From contig SUWW01000023.1 in the NCBI GenBank assembly GCA_015061285.1, forward strand, positions 1 to 35,944: a stretch of 35,944 nt of DNA, read 5' to 3'. This document shows positions 32,641-35,944 of the stretch, one piece after another. Numbering within the stretch: the stretch's first letter is position 1; each line of letters opens with the position of its first letter. The stretch comes from Bacteroidales bacterium. Lineage in GTDB: Bacteria > Bacteroidota > Bacteroidia > Bacteroidales > Marinilabiliaceae. A model generated the notes under the pieces. That model was not told the origin of the DNA, did no database searches, and was given only the letters and a program-made list of their open reading frames with translations. A program made the translations under genes and the position numbers.

Positions 32641-33192
32641 TTATTTCTTACCAAAGTAGCGATTGAAAAGTGCATAAAATCCGCGACCATGACGAGCTTC
32701 ATCTTTTGCCATTTCGTGAACTGTATCGTGTATTGCATCAAGGCCGAGCTCTTTAGCACGCTTAGCTATGCGGAACTTATCTTCACATGCTCCTGCTTCT
32801 GCATTCATACGTTTTTCGAGGTTCGTCTTGGTATCCCATACTACCTCGCCAAGGAGTTCAGCGAATTTTGCGGCATGCTCAGCCTCTTCGAAAGCGTAGC
32901 GCTTGAAAGCTTCTGCCACTTCAGGGTATCCCTCACGATCTGCTTGGCGACTCATTGCCAAATACATACCCACTTCGGTGCACTCTCCGTTGAAATGCGA
33001 GGTCAAATCTGAAATCATCTCTGCATCGCATCCTTTAGCTACGCCAAGTTCATGCTCGGTAGGAAATTTCAATGCAGCCGACTCATCGAGCATTTTGAAT
33101 TTTGATGCTGGTACACCACATTGTGGACATTTTGCTGGAGCCTCATCACCTTCGTATACGAAACCGCATACAGTACAAATAAATTTTGCCAT
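32641..33192 (-). CDS. rbr: Rubrerythrin (N-terminal rubredoxin domain type)
   Basis: 183 residues. A rubredoxin-like iron site (C6, C9, C22, C25 in [12 protein letters not shown] and AKCPQCG) comes first, followed by a ferritin-like four-helix domain with the diiron ligands in [21 protein letters not shown] and [10 protein letters not shown]. This domain order is the reverse of classical rubrerythrin, in which the rubredoxin part is C-terminal. The enzyme reduces hydrogen peroxide in anaerobes with electrons from NADH-linked donors. It lies 54 bases downstream of the PerR-like regulator in the same direction, so peroxide probably induces it. Confidence 0.93.
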   Translation of the reverse strand: MAKFICTVCGFVYEGDEAPAKCPQCGVPASKFKMLDESAALKFPTEHELGVAKGCDAEMISDLTSHFNGECTEVGMYLAMSRQADREGYPEVAEAFKRYAFEEAEHAAKFAELLGEVVWDTKTNLEKRMNAEAGACEDKFRIAKRAKELGLDAIHDTVHEMAKDEARHGRGFYALFNRYFGKK

Positions 33193-33246
33193 AGTTCTTT
33201 GTTTTTGTTGTTATTATATGAGTTATATCATTGATTATCTGCTAAT

Positions 33247-33657
33247 TTAGCAATTACAATATTTACATATACCACGATAAAACACATTAACTCTATTAAT
33301 TCGAAAACCTTCTATTTCGGTCTTTAGCACAGCTTCAGACCCTTGCACATCGTCGAATCGTAAATCATATACTTTCCCACATTTCTCGCATTTGAAATGA
33401 ATATGATCCGAGATGTCGCCATCGTAGCGTATCTCTGACTCATCGATTGTGAGCGACTGCACTATGCCTTGCTCCTCAAAGAGTTTCAGCGTGTTATAAA
33501 CTGTCGTCTTCGATAGAGTTGGCATATTTACAACCAAGTCTCTGTATACTTCTTCTATCGTTGGATGTGTAGCATGTGTAAGCATATATTGCATAATTGC
33601 TACTCGCTGCACCGATGGCTTCACATCATGCTTTATAAGTATATCTGCTACATTCAT
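33247..33657 (-). CDS. perR: Peroxide-responsive Fur-family repressor, PerR type
   Basis: 136 residues: a winged-helix domain (KPSVQRVAIMQYML, TLSKTTVYNTLKLFEEQGIV) and a dimerisation domain. With a constant offset of six, all five regulatory ligands of Bacillus PerR line up: H31, D79, H85, H87 and D98 (H37, D85, H91, H93, D104). The zinc cysteines C90, C93, C131 and C134 are present. The aspartate at 98 is the residue that separates PerR from iron-sensing Fur (glutamate). The gene is followed by rubrerythrin and preceded by a PerR-box palindrome. It likely represses both until peroxide oxidises its iron-binding histidines. Confidence 0.9.
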   Translation of the reverse strand: MNVADILIKHDVKPSVQRVAIMQYMLTHATHPTIEEVYRDLVVNMPTLSKTTVYNTLKLFEEQGIVQSLTIDESEIRYDGDISDHIHFKCEKCGKVYDLRFDDVQGSEAVLKTEIEGFRINRVNVFYRGICKYCNC

Positions 33658-33675
33658 ATTGTAATTGTTTCACTT

Positions 33676-33690
33676 TTGTAATTATTACAA
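33676..33690. promoter_or_regulatory. PerR-box operator (perfect 7-1-7 inverted repeat)
   Basis: TTGTAATTATTACAA has perfectly complementary 7-base arms around one base and matches the Bacillus PerR box TTATAATNATTATAA at 12 of the 14 arm positions. It lies 19-33 bases upstream of the perR ATG and overlaps a -7-like element (CATATTTG on the minus strand), the right place for autorepression. Confidence 0.75.
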
Positions 33691-33736
33691 ATATGTAGTA
33701 TTTACATTTCACATGCAATAGTTATGCATATATTTA

Positions 33737-34447
33737 TTATTTGTCTAAATAAAAATCGTGCGTAAGTAACTCAAACTCAGGTGTTAGTTTTCCTGTAGAG
33801 TCTTGAAGTGTAAGTGTGTGCTGCACTAATTTTTCTGCTTTACCATTGACGAATTGCATGACTATCCTTTTAGGTTGTTTGCGTTCGGTTGTTCGTATGT
33901 AGGTTTCTGAAATCAGATGCAAATTGCTCAATTCGCATAAATATCTTAATTGTTCGCGCGCTTCTGAAGGGACAATCACAGCGAAGACACCATTTACATT
34001 TATTAGTCGAGCTGCGGCATCAACAAGATTCTCGTATGAAAGAGATTGCGTATGGCGAGCAGTTGCACGCGCCTCGTCGGGATTGAGAAGCGAATTGCAG
34101 AAATATGGAGGATTGGACACTATAAGATCGTATCTGTGGCTTGCTCTATAAATATTTATATCCGATTGATAAATATGTATACGAGAAGCGAACTTCGAAT
34201 TCGAGGCGTTTTCTTCAGCTTGTTGCGCCGCCTCTTCAACTATCTCTACAGCATCGACAACAGCTTGCGAAAAACGCTGAGCCATCATCAGTGCAACGAG
34301 ACCAGTTCCAGTGCCAATATCAAGAATATAAGAAGGCTCGTAGGCATCTGCCAACACACCAAGCACTACCCCATCGGTGCCTACTTTCATTGCGCAACGC
34401 TCCTGGTTGACAGTGAATTGCTTAAACTGGAAATAAGTATTCGACAT
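33737..34447 (-). CDS. trmN6: tRNA1(Val) (adenine(37)-N6)-methyltransferase
   Basis: 236 residues, the usual length of TrmN6/YfiC. An N-terminal FKQFTVNQERCAMKVGTDGV segment (a family hallmark) precedes motif I ILDIGTGTGLVALM, an acidic VEIVEEA motif II, and the adenine-N6 catalytic motif NPPY in LIVSNPPYF (about residues 110-118). It methylates N6 of A37 in tRNA-Val using SAM. The gene lies 79 bases upstream of the perR start in the same direction and about 50 bases after the SpmA/SpmB gene. Confidence 0.92.
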   Translation of the reverse strand: MSNTYFQFKQFTVNQERCAMKVGTDGVVLGVLADAYEPSYILDIGTGTGLVALMMAQRFSQAVVDAVEIVEEAAQQAEENASNSKFASRIHIYQSDINIYRASHRYDLIVSNPPYFCNSLLNPDEARATARHTQSLSYENLVDAAARLINVNGVFAVIVPSEAREQLRYLCELSNLHLISETYIRTTERKQPKRIVMQFVNGKAEKLVQHTLTLQDSTGKLTPEFELLTHDFYLDK

Positions 34448-34498
34448 AGGCCTATCAGTGAGATATGATACGTTGACACAAGAGGCACACTACAAGCA

Positions 34499-35731
34499 TC
34501 AACCAAAGAAAATGTATGCAATGAAAATGGCAGCTACCACACCAGCCAAGTCGGCAAAAAGGCCACAAGGGACAGCGTAGCGAGTCTTCTTTATGCCCAC
34601 CGAACCGAAATAAACTGCAATTATGTAGAAGGTGGTATCGGCAGCACCTTGGAATATGCATGAAAGTCGCCCCACGAACGAGTCGGCACCAAATTGTTGC
34701 ATCGATTCGATCATAAATCCACGAGCTCCAGAGCCACTCAAAGGTTTCATGAACGCAGTTGGCAGCGCATCGACAAAGCGCGTGTCGGACAGAAATATTG
34801 CGAAGAAATTGCGTAGTCCATCAATAATAAAACCTAATGCTCCCGACGCTCTAAACATACCTACAGCAACTAAAATAGCTATAAGAAAAGGTATGATTTT
34901 TATAGCCGTGTTGAATCCGTCTTTGGCACCTTCGATGAAAGAGTCGTAGACATTGACCCTTTTCACAGCAGCCATAACTACGAAAATGGCTATTATACCT
35001 ACCAAGATTACCGATGAAACAATCTTGGACCACTTCTCGAGTTGCGCCGAATCCATCGACGATGCGCCCCAAAGCATTAATCCTATTATGCTCGAAATGC
35101 CAAGTATGTAGGCAAGAGTAACAGGATGCAAGAGGTTTATCTTTTGTATAATAGAGACCATTATAAGTCCCGCCAACGTAGAGAAAAATGTAGCAAGAAG
35201 CAATGGCAAAAAAATGTCGGCAGGATTAGCAGCGCCACACTGCGTGCGATAAGCCATTATAGTTATGGGAATGAGCGTAAGCCCCGAAGTATTGAGCACA
35301 AGGAACATTATCTGCGCATTGGAGGCTGTTTTTTTGTCGTTGTTGAGCTCCTGCAATTGCCCCATAGCTTTCAAGCCCATTGGTGTTGCAGCATTGTCGA
35401 GGCCTAGCATATTGGCTGACAAGTTCATCATAATAGAACCAAACACAGGGTGACCCTTAGGTATTGAAGGAAAGATGCGCGTGAAAAAAGGCGATACAAG
35501 CTTAGAGAGCACATTCACAGCGCCTCCAGCTTCGCCTATACGCATTATTCCGAGCCATAGCGTAAGTACTCCTGTTAGGTATAATGATATTTCGAATCCG
35601 TTGCGTGCTTGGTCGAATGTCTGATTAACAATGTCTTGCATAACGAACCATTCGCCGCAAAAGATTCCGCGCAGCAATGCTATTACGAACGCAGCTACCA
35701 CAAAAAATATCCAGATGTAGTTGAGAGCCAT
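34499..35731 (-). CDS. Fused SpmA/SpmB-type nucleoside-recognition membrane protein
   Basis: 410 residues, a tandem of two nucleoside-recognition ('gate') domains. The SpmA-like half has GFEISLYLTGVLTLWLGIMRIGEAGG and NLSANMLGLDNAATPMGLKAM. The SpmB-like half has IKIIPFLIAILVAVGMFRASG and PTAFMKPLSGSGARGF. About ten hydrophobic segments place it in the inner membrane. In Bacillus the two separate proteins serve spore maturation; here the organism is not a spore former, so another transport role is likely. The family's ligand is unsettled. The same fused form is, as I recall, common in Bacteroidota. Confidence 0.88.
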   Translation of the reverse strand: MALNYIWIFFVVAAFVIALLRGIFCGEWFVMQDIVNQTFDQARNGFEISLYLTGVLTLWLGIMRIGEAGGAVNVLSKLVSPFFTRIFPSIPKGHPVFGSIMMNLSANMLGLDNAATPMGLKAMGQLQELNNDKKTASNAQIMFLVLNTSGLTLIPITIMAYRTQCGAANPADIFLPLLLATFFSTLAGLIMVSIIQKINLLHPVTLAYILGISSIIGLMLWGASSMDSAQLEKWSKIVSSVILVGIIAIFVVMAAVKRVNVYDSFIEGAKDGFNTAIKIIPFLIAILVAVGMFRASGALGFIIDGLRNFFAIFLSDTRFVDALPTAFMKPLSGSGARGFMIESMQQFGADSFVGRLSCIFQGAADTTFYIIAVYFGSVGIKKTRYAVPCGLFADLAGVVAAIFIAYIFFG

Positions 35732-35809
35732 TTAATTGTACGTATTTATTTTACAGATTTTCGAAACACAAAATAAGTGTATCGTTCGTAAATAAAATAG
35801 AACACAGAC

Positions 35810-35871
35810 AACACAGATTGCAAGAGATTCAAAAGATATATAATCTGCAGAAATCCCGTTCAATCTGTGTT
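35810..35871. repeat. Inverted repeat with AACACAGATTG arms
   Basis: AACACAGATTG (35810-35820) and CAATCTGTGTT (35861-35871) are perfectly complementary. The word GAACACAG also occurs at 2608 and 2710, the latter continuing as AGATTCAACGGATTGAACAG, so it is a recurring intergenic word. Beyond it, 35872-35944 holds only an unsupported 10-codon ORF. Confidence 0.5.
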
Positions 35872-35944
35872 ATCCTTTAGTTTAGACATCAAAAGAAAAA
35901 ACATAACAGGAATGTTAGATTTGAAACAAAAACTAGATGTCTAA

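Noticed and set aside
35912-35944. Ten-codon ORF MLDLKQKLDV at the right edge
   Set aside because: Too short to support, no leader-peptide features, and the window ends at its stop.

Overview
This window reads as an ordinary chromosomal segment of a Bacteroidales bacterium (Bacteroidota), probably close to the Prevotellaceae/Muribaculaceae side of the order. The evidence is: a his cluster ordered hisG-hisD-hisC-hisB with a phosphatase/dehydratase fusion HisB; lineage-typical genes (TIGR02757-type protein, short arginine decarboxylase, short phosphatidylserine decarboxylase, fused SpmA/SpmB protein); two large secreted surface proteins with Bacteroidales-type C-terminal tails; few recognisable Shine-Dalgarno sequences; and several matches to the Bacteroidota -7 promoter box TAnnTTTG. 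No rRNA, tRNA, CRISPR array, transposase, integrase or phage gene was found. The family placement is inference.

Layout. 215-2603 (+): an FAD-dependent dehydrogenase and glutamate racemase (murI). 2636-3064: a gene-free 429-bp block of nested palindromes with 34-bp imperfect inverted ends. 3133-6045 (-): a large beta-helix surface protein. 6334-6433: a 25-bp tandem repeat capped by a palindrome. 6491-13436 (+): a gene run with a small membrane protein, a GT-C type membrane glycosyltransferase, a methyltransferase-GT2 fusion, coaD, a TlpA-like protein without CxxC, a LolD-type ATPase and a TIGR02757 protein. 13460-18653 (-): cdsA, psd, arginine decarboxylase, a Ser/Thr kinase, thyA and folA. 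18735-20525 (-): a DEAD-box helicase with an inverted repeat in its leader. 20714-24625 (+): an antiporter, miaA, a radical SAM protein and an omega-amidase-like nitrilase. 24699-29198 (-): the his operon behind a transcription attenuator. 29510-32512 (+): a second surface protein. 32583-33690 (-): perR and rubrerythrin with a PerR-box operator. 33737-35731 (-): trmN6 and the SpmA/SpmB fusion.

How the genes work together. The GT2 enzyme (likely polyprenyl-phosphate sugar synthesis) and the neighbouring GT-C enzyme (a class that uses such donors) form a plausible glycan-transfer pair. cdsA and psd are steps of phosphatidylethanolamine synthesis. thyA and folA form the dTMP/tetrahydrofolate cycle. 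perR and rubrerythrin form a peroxide-response pair.

The best regulatory find is upstream of hisG: a 16-codon leader with seven consecutive histidine codons, followed by a possible antiterminator and a 10-bp-stem terminator with seven U residues, which is a complete classical his attenuator. The other signal worth pursuing is the set of short AT-rich repeats at junctions between co-directional genes. They supply stop codons for two genes and lie directly before several start codons. I found no defence system or other clearly novel multi-gene system.
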